A DNA stretch of 64,000 bases from Sphingorhabdus sp. SMR4y. GTDB lineage: Bacteria > Pseudomonadota > Alphaproteobacteria > Sphingomonadales > Sphingomonadaceae. This document shows, piece after piece, positions 49,364 to 58,549 of this stretch (positions are counted from its first letter, which is position 1; each line of letters starts with the position of its first letter). Both the position numbers and the translations under genes were made by a program. The stretch lies in NCBI RefSeq assembly GCF_002218195.1, contig NZ_CP022336.1:1669001-1733000 (forward strand), given 5' to 3'. Below the pieces are notes generated by a model that did not search any database, had not been told where the DNA came from, and saw only the letters and a list, made by a program, of their open reading frames with translations.

Positions 49364-51215
49364 GCCACTGCAATGCGTGTATGTGCCGCATGGTCTGGAA
49401 ATCCCGAATGTCATCGAAGCCGCCCGCCTCAATCCGCTCGATCTTCGTGCGCCATTTGTCACGGTCGATCATGTCGACCAGCATCGGGTGCAGGTCGGCA
49501 TCGATTTGCTTCATGCTGGCGACAAGTTCGCCGGTATCGCGCATTGAAGGCGATTGCCGTTCCCCCATATATTTGGATCTTTTCCATGCCACCCGGTCCG
49601 GCACCGTTCCCGTAATCGCTCGACGATGCAGATATCGTCCCATTCCGCCCGGCCCCGCGCGCTCAATTATCGGCGTGGACAGATATTGCTGTACCAGCCG
49701 CTTGTCCCAAAGCGGCCAACGATAATCAATGCCGTAGGATGCAGCCATCAATGTGCAATTCTCGAGCCGCGTCGGCACATAGGCCATCTTCAACAGTCCG
49801 CTGATGATCCAGTCATTATGTTTGCGATGAACAGCATCATAGCGGGCCGTTTCCATATATTCCCGCTGCAGATCATAGCGTTCAACAATCTCGTCGCGCA
49901 GCGGCTGCTCCGGCCATCTTTCTCTCCAGGCCGTCAGGAAATTGGGATTATATCCGGCATTTTTCCGCTCGGCATATATCCGTCTGAGCAGCCGGTATAT
50001 CCGCATCGGCAAATTGCCTTTCATCAGGTCAATCGCGGCCTTGTAAGCTCCCTTGTCGACCAGTTCCCGCTGGATGTGATTGGCATAGTTGGTCACCACT
50101 TCATCGCCGCCATATCCGGAGAACAATGTCCTGATCCCGTAGGTACGACATTGATCGTAGAAAGGCCGGTGCGACGTAGCATTGCCATGTTCTTCCGGAT
50201 AACCAAGTATCTGGAGATCCTCCTGCATCTGATCTGTCGAGTAAACAGCATATCCATAATGTGAAGTATTGATGTGATTATGGGCGATTGACGCGGCCTG
50301 ACTGGTTTCCAGAATATAGGCAGGCTCTTCTGCCGAAAGCGCGAAGCCAAAACTGTGCAGCCGGTCACCCGGAACACCGAGAAACTTCCCGAGATATGCT
50401 GTAATGGTTGCGGAATCGATGCCGCCGCTATTCTCCGTTCCGAGCGTATAGTCGCTGACCATCTGGGAGCGCATCGTCTCTTCCAGAACCGCGCGATAGG
50501 CCTCCACTCGGGCCGGGTCGCGGGTAAAAATATCCGGCGCATCATCGCGCCATTGATGATAGCGCCGCAACGCATATTTGCCGTCGGACACGCTCATCGC
50601 ATGCCCGCCCGGCAATTTCATGATTTCATTATAGGCCGTTCGGTCCTGGCTCTTGGACTGCCCTATGACATAACGCGCAATCCACGCGGGATCTGGCGTT
50701 GGCCTGGCATTTTTCAGCTTCAGCAGAGCCGCCGGCGTGGATGCGAAGATCAGGCCTTTTTCGTGTGGCCAATAGTAGAAGGGTTTGACGCCGACCGGGT
50801 CGCGGGCCAGAAATGCGGTTTGCTTTTCGCTGTCGATAATTGCCAGTGCAAAGTCCCCGGCAAGTCTTTCAGGCAGGTCCTCTCCCCATTCAAGCCATCC
50901 GGCCAGAACAAGCCTGGCATCAGGAGTTTCATCCAGCGGCCGGTCCAGCGCAAGCTGTGCTGCAAGTTCATCGCGATTGTCGAGCCGCCCCCAGAAGGCA
51001 ACGCGGAACCGGCCCGCCACCAATGGCACTGCGTCGATATGATGCGATGACGGCGTATTGAAAATGTCGGCCTCTACCAGCAAACTGCGTTGATCACGCT
51101 GAAAACCGCTCACATCCGGTTTACACCGGGGATAGAGAGACGAAATCCAGGTTTCCGGTTCAACCCATGCTTCGACCGGTGGAGCATTTTCAAAACACAG
51201 CAGACCTGCGAACAT
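49329..51215 (-). CDS. Asparagine-synthetase-like cyclase (lasso C-type)
   Basis: 628 residues. The N-terminal glutaminase-like domain starts MFAGLLCF; the catalytic cysteine at position 2 is replaced by phenylalanine, so glutamine hydrolysis is not expected. The synthetase domain has the PP-loop ENSGGIDSATI (262-271). Lasso cyclases have just this arrangement and activate an Asp/Glu side chain to close the ring. The YLRR/GRYLHRRAITG end is typical of the family. Its divergent partner genes are pqqD and B2. Confidence 0.85.
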   Translation of the reverse strand: MFAGLLCFENAPPVEAWVEPETWISSLYPRCKPDVSGFQRDQRSLLVEADIFNTPSSHHIDAVPLVAGRFRVAFWGRLDNRDELAAQLALDRPLDETPDARLVLAGWLEWGEDLPERLAGDFALAIIDSEKQTAFLARDPVGVKPFYYWPHEKGLIFASTPAALLKLKNARPTPDPAWIARYVIGQSKSQDRTAYNEIMKLPGGHAMSVSDGKYALRRYHQWRDDAPDIFTRDPARVEAYRAVLEETMRSQMVSDYTLGTENSGGIDSATITAYLGKFLGVPGDRLHSFGFALSAEEPAYILETSQAASIAHNHINTSHYGYAVYSTDQMQEDLQILGYPEEHGNATSHRPFYDQCRTYGIRTLFSGYGGDEVVTNYANHIQRELVDKGAYKAAIDLMKGNLPMRIYRLLRRIYAERKNAGYNPNFLTAWRERWPEQPLRDEIVERYDLQREYMETARYDAVHRKHNDWIISGLLKMAYVPTRLENCTLMAASYGIDYRWPLWDKRLVQQYLSTPIIERAGPGGMGRYLHRRAITGTVPDRVAWKRSKYMGERQSPSMRDTGELVASMKQIDADLHPMLVDMIDRDKWRTKIERIEAGGFDDIRDFQTMRHIHALQWLNAWLHGLSVA

Positions 51216-51391
51216 ATTCTGGATTGGCCCCTTGTTGATTATTCCGTTGGGACCACTAGGGTGATATCGAATTGCATGCCAGTGCTTTTCACGTTGTCCT
51301 GCGCCTCATGCTCCTATCCCGCTTGTATCGTTTGCCAGCCAGACTTCCCTTTGATAATGCCATTAGAAATTCAACCACATGAGACTTATTT
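51216..51391. other. Divergent intergenic region of the RiPP cluster
   Basis: 176 bp between asnB-like (minus) and pqqD-like (plus) genes; AT-richer than its neighbours and a natural place for a divergent promoter and a precursor gene. An ORF at 51276-51395 encodes 39 residues with four cysteines (TLSCASCSYPACIVC), ending in an ATGA overlap with the pqqD start. It has no good ribosome site, so it is only a candidate. Confidence 0.35.
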
Positions 51392-51676
51392 ATGAGCGAA
51401 TTGACCCTCGACAGTGTCGTACAGCGCAATCCTGAGATGGTAGCCGCCGAAATGGACGGCGAAATGGTAATGATGAGTATCGAAGACAGTGCCTATTACG
51501 GGCTGAACGCAGTGGGTTCCGATCTGTGGGACGCCATGGAAAAGCCGGTTAGCATCGCCGCCCTGTGTGATCAGGTGACCAAGAATTTTGACGTCGACCT
51601 CGCGACTTGCCAGAGCGATGTCATGGAATTGCTGACGGATTTGCGCGAACGCAATCTGGTGCAGCTGGCAGAGTAG
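51392..51676 (+). CDS. PqqD-family RiPP recognition protein (lasso B1-type)
   Basis: 94 residues. PqqD/B1 features are VQRNPEMVAAEMDGEMVMMS, DSAYYGLNAVGSDLWDAME and a terminal VMELLTDLRERNL helix. It should bind a precursor leader and bring it to the B2 protease and the cyclase. It is followed three bases later by the B2 gene. Confidence 0.85.
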   Translation: MSELTLDSVVQRNPEMVAAEMDGEMVMMSIEDSAYYGLNAVGSDLWDAMEKPVSIAALCDQVTKNFDVDLATCQSDVMELLTDLRERNLVQLAE

Positions 51677-51679
51677 AAA

Positions 51680-52183
51680 ATGGAGGGTTTCTCTCCCGTC
51701 GCAACGGACATGATCAAGACCCTGAAACGAAAATTTGTGACGGCAAAGCAGATGCCGCCGTTATTCTACCTCTGGCTGGGCCCTGCATGGGTGCTCCTGG
51801 GGCTGAGCCGTCTGGTCATCCTCACCGTGACCTTCAAGCGTTTCGCCCATTGGCTCGGAATGCACGACGGCCTGGCCCCGCGCACCCCGGTGACGACAGA
51901 GGAACAGGCGAAGCGCGCACGCGCTATAAGCAGCGCCATTATTGTCGCAGCCAAATTTGCGCCATGGAAAGCCAATTGCTTTCCCCAGGCGATCACCGCC
52001 CGTCTGATTCTGGGTGTACACAATATCCCCTACGCCCTCTTTTTCGGCCTGATGCGCAGCAAGCAGGAGGAAGACCTGGGCGAGATCAAGGCCCATGCCT
52101 GGGTGGTGTCGGGCCGGGTAAATGTCACAGGCGGCCGCAGCTTCGGGCAATTCACATCGGTGGGCTGCTTCGTCTCGAAATAA
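51680..52183 (+). CDS. Lasso-peptide biosynthesis B2-type protease
   Basis: 167 residues. The transglutaminase-like catalytic residues are C100 in PWKANCFPQA and H139 in IKAHAWVV, the standard B2 motifs. It would remove the leader peptide before cyclisation. Two membrane-like stretches (LWLGPAWVLLGLSRLVIL) precede the domain, a common feature of B2 proteins. Start uncertain by a few codons. Confidence 0.88.
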   Translation: MEGFSPVATDMIKTLKRKFVTAKQMPPLFYLWLGPAWVLLGLSRLVILTVTFKRFAHWLGMHDGLAPRTPVTTEEQAKRARAISSAIIVAAKFAPWKANCFPQAITARLILGVHNIPYALFFGLMRSKQEEDLGEIKAHAWVVSGRVNVTGGRSFGQFTSVGCFVSK

Positions 52184-52215
52184 GCCTGCGCCGTTGATAC
52201 CGGAGATATTTTCTC

Positions 52216-52380
52216 GTGAAACCAAACGATAAGCCGACTGAGGATAGCCACCCTGCGGACAATATCCCGATATTGCTGTTGCACAAGCGCCGGTTCGTGC
52301 ACTCATGTTCCCGGATTTATTCTCCGCCGTTCAATCCGATTTCAGGCAAAAACCTTATGAGCCGATCGTGTCGCCAGTGA
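52216..52380 (+). CDS. Possible short ORF after B2, alternative precursor candidate
   Basis: A 54-residue frame from GTG 52216 with GGAG about ten bases upstream: it starts KPNDKPTEDSHPADNIP and ends with a basic C-terminus. A second frame, from ATG 52305 to 52424, encodes 39 residues including KPYEPIVSP, faintly like the lasso-leader YxxPxL, and ends GGQFEPF. Neither has clear support. Only one of the two can be real, if any. Confidence 0.25.
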   Translation: MKPNDKPTEDSHPADNIPILLLHKRRFVHSCSRIYSPPFNPISGKNLMSRSCRQ

Positions 52381-52401
52381 TCAATCGCCTGCAAAGGCAG
52401 G

Positions 52402-53640
52402 GTGGCCAATTTGAACCATTCTAAAGGATTCCTCGGAGAAGCCTTCAGCGGCGGGTGGAGAATTCTGCTGGCTGGCGTGATGGGCATGGCACTGGGGATC
52501 AGCGCGCTGCCCTTCTACACATTAGGCGTTTTTGCGCAGCCGGTTGCCGATGATTTCGCCTGGTCGCGAACGATGGTTGTATCCGGTCTGTCCTTCCAGA
52601 TGGTCGGCACCGTGCTGGTTGCCTGGCTGGCAGGCTGGATGATCGACCGCTATAGCGTTCGGAAGATCGCGCTGTTCAGCCAGGCAGGACTTGCTCTGGC
52701 TTTCTTCTTGCTGGCTTTGCAGAACGGATCGCTCTGGCTGTGGCAGCTGAACTGGTTCATGCTGGCGCTGCTCGGTATAGGGACCTCTCCGATGAGCTGG
52801 TCCCGCGGCATTGTCGAAAAGTTCGAGAGCGGTCGTGGCCTTGCTCTCGGCATTGCCCTGTCGGGCAGCGGTATCACCGCTTTTGCCGGACCGCCGCTAA
52901 TTGAAACCATTATCGAGGCATATGGCTGGCGCGCGGGCTATTTTGCCCTGGCTGGCGCCATCACGCTGGTCGGGATTCCCTCCACATGGTTTCTTTTCCG
53001 GATTTCCGCCCAGCAAAACGCCGGCTCGCCTGCGAAAACAACCAGCCTGCTGACCGGCCTGAGCTTCAGACAGGCACTTTCAACGCGCCATTTCTGGCTG
53101 ATTCTTCTGGCATTTTGCACGATCACTTTCGCGATAAGCGGAACCATTCCCAATCTTGTGCCGATCATGCAGACAATGGGCATCAGGCAGGCTGCTTATT
53201 ATGTGAGCCTGATCGGCATTGCGATTATCTTCAGCCGTCTGATCAGCGGTTATCTGATCGACCGCTTCTGGGCTCCCGGAGTGGCAGCCACGCTTGTGCT
53301 GATTGCAGCGGGTGCCTGCGGGCTGCTTTCTCAGGGCATTGCGCCGGCTTTCGCCGTTATCGCTATCGGCGTGGCCGCCGGCGCCGAGTTTGACCTGATC
53401 GCTTTCCTCTGCGTCCGCTATTTTGGCATGCGCGCCTATGGTCGCATCTATTCTTGGCTCTGGGCCGGATTTGCCCTTGCAACAGGCATGGGCTCAATCA
53501 CGATCGCCTATTTCGTCGAGACGGGCCTCGGTCCGGCCGGCGTCATGCTCGCCGTTGTCGGTGCCCTGGTTATCGCGGCAGCAGCGCTGCTGGCACTGGG
53601 CCGCTATCCGGATCCCCGGGAATGGGACCATTCCGCCTGA
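52402..53640 (+). CDS. MFS transporter of the RiPP cluster
   Basis: 412 residues from GTG 52402, with twelve membrane segments. Hallmarks are the loop-2/3 signature AWLAGWMIDRYSVRKIAL and GRGLALGIALSGSG in the middle. The family is OFA/monocarboxylate-like in overall shape. It follows the B2 gene and may export the cluster product, but common MFS families cannot be told apart by eye. Confidence 0.85.
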   Translation: MANLNHSKGFLGEAFSGGWRILLAGVMGMALGISALPFYTLGVFAQPVADDFAWSRTMVVSGLSFQMVGTVLVAWLAGWMIDRYSVRKIALFSQAGLALAFFLLALQNGSLWLWQLNWFMLALLGIGTSPMSWSRGIVEKFESGRGLALGIALSGSGITAFAGPPLIETIIEAYGWRAGYFALAGAITLVGIPSTWFLFRISAQQNAGSPAKTTSLLTGLSFRQALSTRHFWLILLAFCTITFAISGTIPNLVPIMQTMGIRQAAYYVSLIGIAIIFSRLISGYLIDRFWAPGVAATLVLIAAGACGLLSQGIAPAFAVIAIGVAAGAEFDLIAFLCVRYFGMRAYGRIYSWLWAGFALATGMGSITIAYFVETGLGPAGVMLAVVGALVIAAAALLALGRYPDPREWDHSA

Positions 53641-53752
53641 CCGGCGAGAAAAGCCCGCGAAATCAGCGCAGATCTTTCTGCTTGCCTATCCAAAAACGCT
53701 GCACAAACGGAAACACCGTCTCCAGACATATCCCGCGGAGCAATCGGTACAA

Positions 53753-54763
53753 TCACTCTGCCGCCAAGACCCCGGTCCCGAATATTTTTTCCGCCTCCTC
53801 GTACAGGCCTTGGCTGTTCAAGCTTGCGATCAGGCTCTCCTTGCTCTGCTCGGTCGCGCGATCATCCTTGCCCAATTTGTTCTGACGCCGCGTCCATGCA
53901 TGGTAGAAATAGGGTTCAGCTTCGCTATATTTTTTCTGTTCAAACAGATTGGTTCCCAGTCGCTGCAGACAACTCATGGTGTCAACATGATAGGGGCCGT
54001 TGACGGCAGTTAGCGTCTTCAAGGCTTCCCTGAGATAGGCTTCTGACTTCGGAGCATCTTCTCTGTTGCCGAGTATATCAGCGAACAGGACCATCAGTTT
54101 GGCGCTTTCGGGGTGATCACGCCCGCGTGTTTCAATACTTAAATTCACCGCGCGGTCCAGCAAATCCCGGGCCTTGTCCGACAGACCCAGCCGATTATAT
54201 GTGTAGCCTAGGTTGGCCAGGCTATCAATTGTCGCAGAGTGCCGCGATCCGAGGATCAAAGTGCGGAAGCGCAACACTTTCTCGTAATGAGTCGCTGCAT
54301 CCGCAAAGCGTTCTTGCGCATTGAGATTAGATGCCAGATTGTTGAGACTGGACAGTGTAAAAGGATGATATTCCCCGACCTCGGTGGCATTGATCCGGTA
54401 AGCAGAATAAAACAACTGTTCCGCAGCGAAAAAAAATCCGGCCTTATGCAAATCGAATGCATAGGATTTATATACACCGGCGCTGTCTTGGGCATTCTTG
54501 TCCGCTTCGTTTTTGACTATAATAGAAATTTTGTCCGACGCCTCCACAGCAGGCAAAATTTCAAGCTGATCATAAGCGACTTGCGCGGCTTTTCCGAGCT
54601 TGAGAACTTTCTCTTTGATCAAGTCTCGATTGATTTCCGCAAGCGGATCAGGTTCCAGCGATTGCGCAGCCCATGACGGAAATGCCCAAATCAGCGTCAC
54701 GACAAGCCAGAATTTAAAACCGAAGATGTGGCGTCCGGTGACGATGGCCTTCTCTCCTCTCAC
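53753..54763 (-). CDS. Exported TPR-repeat protein
   Basis: 336 residues; GTG start, with a signal-like hydrophobic segment (FWLVVTLIWAFPSWA). Repeats of the NPHR/TPR-10 type run from about residue 120: NNLASNLNAQERFADAATHYEKVL, GYTYNRLGLSDKARDLLDRA, GTNLFEQKKYSEAEPYFYHAW. Probably a periplasmic scaffold. It lies convergent with MFS and divergent from the LapG-like gene. Function unknown. Confidence 0.7.
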   Translation of the reverse strand: MRGEKAIVTGRHIFGFKFWLVVTLIWAFPSWAAQSLEPDPLAEINRDLIKEKVLKLGKAAQVAYDQLEILPAVEASDKISIIVKNEADKNAQDSAGVYKSYAFDLHKAGFFFAAEQLFYSAYRINATEVGEYHPFTLSSLNNLASNLNAQERFADAATHYEKVLRFRTLILGSRHSATIDSLANLGYTYNRLGLSDKARDLLDRAVNLSIETRGRDHPESAKLMVLFADILGNREDAPKSEAYLREALKTLTAVNGPYHVDTMSCLQRLGTNLFEQKKYSEAEPYFYHAWTRRQNKLGKDDRATEQSKESLIASLNSQGLYEEAEKIFGTGVLAAE

Positions 54764-54924
54764 GAGCCGCGGAGATTAGCAGAAAATCGCCATGATGTCA
54801 AAACGGCTTTCATGCACAAATAGCTGAAAATTATACATTATTTAGCTGTTAACCAGGCTTTTTCAAAACTCGCTAACTACGTGTATGAACCGAAATTTAT
54901 CGCAGTTCTGCAAAAGCGTGTGGG

Positions 54925-56172
54925 ATGAGCAGAACCCGATCCATTGGCAGTGCCAAAAGCACTTCGCTGGCGACAGTTGCGATATCGGCCCGGCCCTCCC
55001 GCATCGGGTGGACCGGCGCGGTAGCGGCATTTGCATTTCAATTCGGCCTGTCCACTCCTGCCGCGGCCTCCTTCTTTGATATCGAAAAGGATAATGCCGC
55101 TCCATGCGAGTCTGCCGTGAAGCCGGTTGCCAGTAAATCCGAGGCCATATTGGGCCGCGAGATGAGCGCATTGGAAGCCGTGCAGGCTAACCAGCGTCTG
55201 GATGCCAAATCGGCCTGCCGCGGCGCGTCAATCGTTGCCTCTGAACCGGTTGTTGTGGTTTCTCCCAAAATAGCAGTTAACACAATTTCCGCCGGTGCTG
55301 ATTTCGACAAGGCGGCAGAGGCATTGGCTATCACAGCAAATCCATCTGTACTGGCAGAGACGTTAGCCAATTTGAGCGGGAAGCAGTTTCGCGGACGGTC
55401 CGGCCCCTTTTCCGGTTTTGCATCCGCCAGGTTCATGGCTCCCCTTAAAGCCGGACCCGCCGTACCTCGAAAAGCAACCCCCGATCCAACGGTTCATAGA
55501 TTCGCGAGTGTAGCAACGTCCAACGAGGACAAATTAACTGCGGCAACGAAAACAAGAGTGCCCCGGGGCATGCCTGCAGCAACTCGGCCATTTAGCGGCA
55601 AACCTGACATTTTCGGTTCTGTGGCCTTGAGAGTCAGTCACACTCCGCTGGATAGGAAATGGCGCGACGCACAAAGCGGCGGAGGAACGGCCATGGCCAG
55701 AGCGGCGTTGGTCAGGGCCGGTGCGACCCTTGGCGCCAATTACAAAGAAGAGAATATCCGGGCGGTGAACCGCTGGATAAACGCCAATATAACATATGTC
55801 GAGGACCGCAAACTCTATGGACGGGAGGATCACTGGGCAAGCGCCGGAACAACGTTGAAAGCGGGACGCGGCGATTGCGAAGACTTTGCCATCGCCAAAA
55901 TGCAGCTGCTGCAGGCCAGCGGCGTAAAGGCATCTGATATGTTTCTGGTCATTGCCAAAGATCTGGTTCGCCGGTCCGATCATTCCTTGCTCGTCATCCG
56001 TGTCGGAAACCAGATGCTGGTGCTGGACAACGAGACGGACCAGATACTGGACGCCGACGATATCCGCGATTACCGGCCGATCATGAGCTACAGCGCGAAC
56101 GGGAAATGGCTACACGGCTATCCGGCCAAGCCAAGCGGAACCCAGATCGCGTCGCTTGCTATCGGAAGATAG
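54925..56172 (+). CDS. LapG-like transglutaminase cysteine protease (BTLCP family)
   Basis: 415 residues. The catalytic triad is C318 in GRGDCEDFAIAK, H353 in RRSDHSLLVIR and D368 in VLDNETD, which are the hallmarks of periplasmic BTLCP proteases. LapG cleaves large adhesins at the cell surface. The N-terminal 240 residues, Ala/Pro-rich, are longer than in LapG and unrecognised. It lies convergent with the type I secretion operon, which makes an adhesin-processing role likely. Confidence 0.85.
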   Translation: MSRTRSIGSAKSTSLATVAISARPSRIGWTGAVAAFAFQFGLSTPAAASFFDIEKDNAAPCESAVKPVASKSEAILGREMSALEAVQANQRLDAKSACRGASIVASEPVVVVSPKIAVNTISAGADFDKAAEALAITANPSVLAETLANLSGKQFRGRSGPFSGFASARFMAPLKAGPAVPRKATPDPTVHRFASVATSNEDKLTAATKTRVPRGMPAATRPFSGKPDIFGSVALRVSHTPLDRKWRDAQSGGGTAMARAALVRAGATLGANYKEENIRAVNRWINANITYVEDRKLYGREDHWASAGTTLKAGRGDCEDFAIAKMQLLQASGVKASDMFLVIAKDLVRRSDHSLLVIRVGNQMLVLDNETDQILDADDIRDYRPIMSYSANGKWLHGYPAKPSGTQIASLAIGR

Positions 56173-56180
56173 CCACTGCC

Positions 56181-57449
56181 TCAGCGTTCGGTCAGTGCCT
56201 GCGATCTCGCCCGCAGTACCGGCTTGAGCAAGTAGCTCAATATGCTTTTCCGGCCGGTCAGTATTTCGACATCGCATATCATGCCGGGAGTGATGGGCAA
56301 TTTTTTGCCGCCGGATTGCAGCCATGCCTGGTCGGTTTCAACGATGACAGTAAAATAGGCTTCCTGCTTTACTTCGTCGTAAATGCTGTCCGCCGAGACT
56401 TGCACGACATTGCCCTGCAGGCCACCGTAAATCGAGAAATCATAAGCTGTCACTTTGACATTGGCGCGATCCCTGACCCGGATAAAAGCAATATCGCTGG
56501 GCCGAACTCTCGCCTCTATCAACAATTTGTCACCGATTGGAACCACCTGCATGATTTTTTCACCAGGCCCAACAAATCCGCCGATTGTCGTTATTTGTAC
56601 ATCGTTGACAATACCATCCACCGGAGACCGGATTTCGGAACGTTCCAGACGGCCCTGCGCCCCTCGAATGGATTCCTGATTTACGGCTATTTTTGCAGCA
56701 ATCTGGCTCCGTTCGTTCAGTGCTTCCTGACGGAACTGGAGATTTGCTTCGGACAATTGCGCCTGAGCCTCCCGTACTGCCGCACCTGCACGCGCTACGC
56801 TTTGACGGGCGGCCGCAAGGCGGCCTTGCAGATCAACCAATTCGCGCTGTGCTGTCATCAACTCGGTTTGCGGGATGATCGATTTTGCCGCGAGAGGTTG
56901 CAACAGATTGACCTGATCTTGCGCCAATTTGACACTGCCCTGCAGGCTAGACACTGTGGCCTGCGCCTCGCTCTGGTCCCGTCGCCGTTGTTCGATAGCG
57001 GCAGATAGTCCGGACAATCTGGAACGCAAAGCTGCCTGACGAGCTTGTTGCAACACGGCCTCCTCGGCACAGGGCGCGCCGGGCGGACAGTCGCTAACCG
57101 TCCCGCGACCTTCCTGCCCCAGACGCGCAGCCCTTGCCGACAGGGATCTGTTCTCGGCCTGGATTTGTCCAAGCTCCGAGGAGGAGTCTGTATCATCCAG
57201 TCTAGCGAGCAATTGCCCTTTTTTGACCTGTTCACCTGACCGAACGAGAATGTCGGATACGGTCGACGGATCACTCGCCTGTACCACTTGCACCTTGCTC
57301 GAAGGTATTACCCGTCCCTGACCACGGGTAATTTCATCGACCTGCGCGAGGCTCGCCCAGACGATGAACAGGAACATGCCCAGCGCTCCAATCAACAGGA
57401 TACGCTGACTACCGTTTAACGCGCTCAGCGAAGACAGCAGCGACTTCAT
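56181..57449 (-). CDS. Type I secretion membrane-fusion protein (HlyD family)
   Basis: About 422 residues from ATG 57449, overlapping the upstream hydrolase stop (ATGA). One membrane anchor (ILLIGALGMFLFIVWASLAQ), a long coiled coil and LRSGEQVKKGQLLARLDDTD, with a C-terminal RIRSPVDGIVNDVQ-like lipoyl part. It connects the ABC exporter and TolC. Confidence 0.92.
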   Translation of the reverse strand: MKSLLSSLSALNGSQRILLIGALGMFLFIVWASLAQVDEITRGQGRVIPSSKVQVVQASDPSTVSDILVRSGEQVKKGQLLARLDDTDSSSELGQIQAENRSLSARAARLGQEGRGTVSDCPPGAPCAEEAVLQQARQAALRSRLSGLSAAIEQRRRDQSEAQATVSSLQGSVKLAQDQVNLLQPLAAKSIIPQTELMTAQRELVDLQGRLAAARQSVARAGAAVREAQAQLSEANLQFRQEALNERSQIAAKIAVNQESIRGAQGRLERSEIRSPVDGIVNDVQITTIGGFVGPGEKIMQVVPIGDKLLIEARVRPSDIAFIRVRDRANVKVTAYDFSIYGGLQGNVVQVSADSIYDEVKQEAYFTVIVETDQAWLQSGGKKLPITPGMICDVEILTGRKSILSYLLKPVLRARSQALTER

Positions 57450-58549
57450 TGACCGACGCCTTCCGAACCCGTTTTGGCCGCCGGTGCGGGCGCATGCTGA
57501 ATATTTGTCAATTTGGCGAAATTCCCTCTTGTTTCCGAAGGCTCTGGTATCCGCAACGTCCAACCCTTATTGACATCAAGCCGTCCGCCAACGTCGGTTT
57601 TTGCGTGACGGTCTGTCACCGCGGGCGGCACCGAGAGGCCGGTTTTTGCGAAATCGATAACAGCCGCGTCTTCGATCTCTTCGGACGGCTTTCTAATCAA
57701 GTCCAGCGACGGAATATATTCGCGACCCGAATATCGACTGCTGAACGCCGCGCGCTGTCCCCATGCACCGGGCCAAGCATAGAAAATATGCGCACCCAGC
57801 TGTTTGATCTTGGCGAGCTTGGGAGCCCAGTAAGGCGATACATAGTCGGCATGGTAATGGGTTGCCGTTCCTACGCTGGCTTCGACGAAGCCGGCCAGCG
57901 CGGCTTCTGCAACCGATCTCGAAACGGCCCAAGCAGCTTTTTGTGGTTTACGAAACAAGGCACCGTCGCAGGTAAAGCTGAATTGGCAAACACGCGCCTG
58001 ATGTCCCTGGTATATGACCCCGCATACCGACGAAGGAAAAGCGGGATGGCGCACGCGGTTCAACACCACCTGGGCGACGGCTCGCTTGCCACCAAGTGGT
58101 TCAAAGCCCGCTTCGTAATAGATCGCCTGCGTGAGACAAATCTCGGCGCGCGCGACTTCGTTGGCAGCGATATCAGCCAACCTGAAAGGCCGAGCGACAG
58201 GAACAAGTTGATCGGAAAATGGCAATGCCTCATTTGCGACCTTCGCATTTTCACCTGTTACAACAGCTTCCGCAAGCTCACCTTGTGTAGCTTCGATAAG
58301 CATTTTCTGTTCCGCTGTTCTTTCAGCAGACATCGCTGCTGCTTCCGGCAGAATTGCGCTATCGGCATCCAGCAAGCTAAGGATCGGACCACTCCAGCGG
58401 TCATGGGTAGCCCAGGTTATCACGGCGATGGCCAGCAACAGCGATAACAGAAAGAATACGGGACGTTGGCCTATGTTTTGGCCGCTGTCCGAACCGACCA
58501 GAGCCGTGCGCATCGGTTTCGCCGCTCCGAGTTTGGGTTGGTGAATCAT
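57446..58549 (-). CDS. SleB-type cell-wall hydrolase
   Basis: 367 residues. One N-terminal membrane helix (FFLLSLLLAIAVITWA), then the Hydrolase_2 domain: CLTQAIYYEAGFEPLGGKRA, VLNRVRHPAFPSSVCGVIYQG and QFSFTCDG, with the catalytic glutamate in YYEAGFE. It would cleave peptidoglycan in the periplasm. It is translationally coupled both to the ABC exporter (58546-58549) and to HlyD, an unusual position. Confidence 0.88.
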   Translation of the reverse strand: MIHQPKLGAAKPMRTALVGSDSGQNIGQRPVFFLLSLLLAIAVITWATHDRWSGPILSLLDADSAILPEAAAMSAERTAEQKMLIEATQGELAEAVVTGENAKVANEALPFSDQLVPVARPFRLADIAANEVARAEICLTQAIYYEAGFEPLGGKRAVAQVVLNRVRHPAFPSSVCGVIYQGHQARVCQFSFTCDGALFRKPQKAAWAVSRSVAEAALAGFVEASVGTATHYHADYVSPYWAPKLAKIKQLGAHIFYAWPGAWGQRAAFSSRYSGREYIPSLDLIRKPSEEIEDAAVIDFAKTGLSVPPAVTDRHAKTDVGGRLDVNKGWTLRIPEPSETRGNFAKLTNIQHAPAPAAKTGSEGVGQ

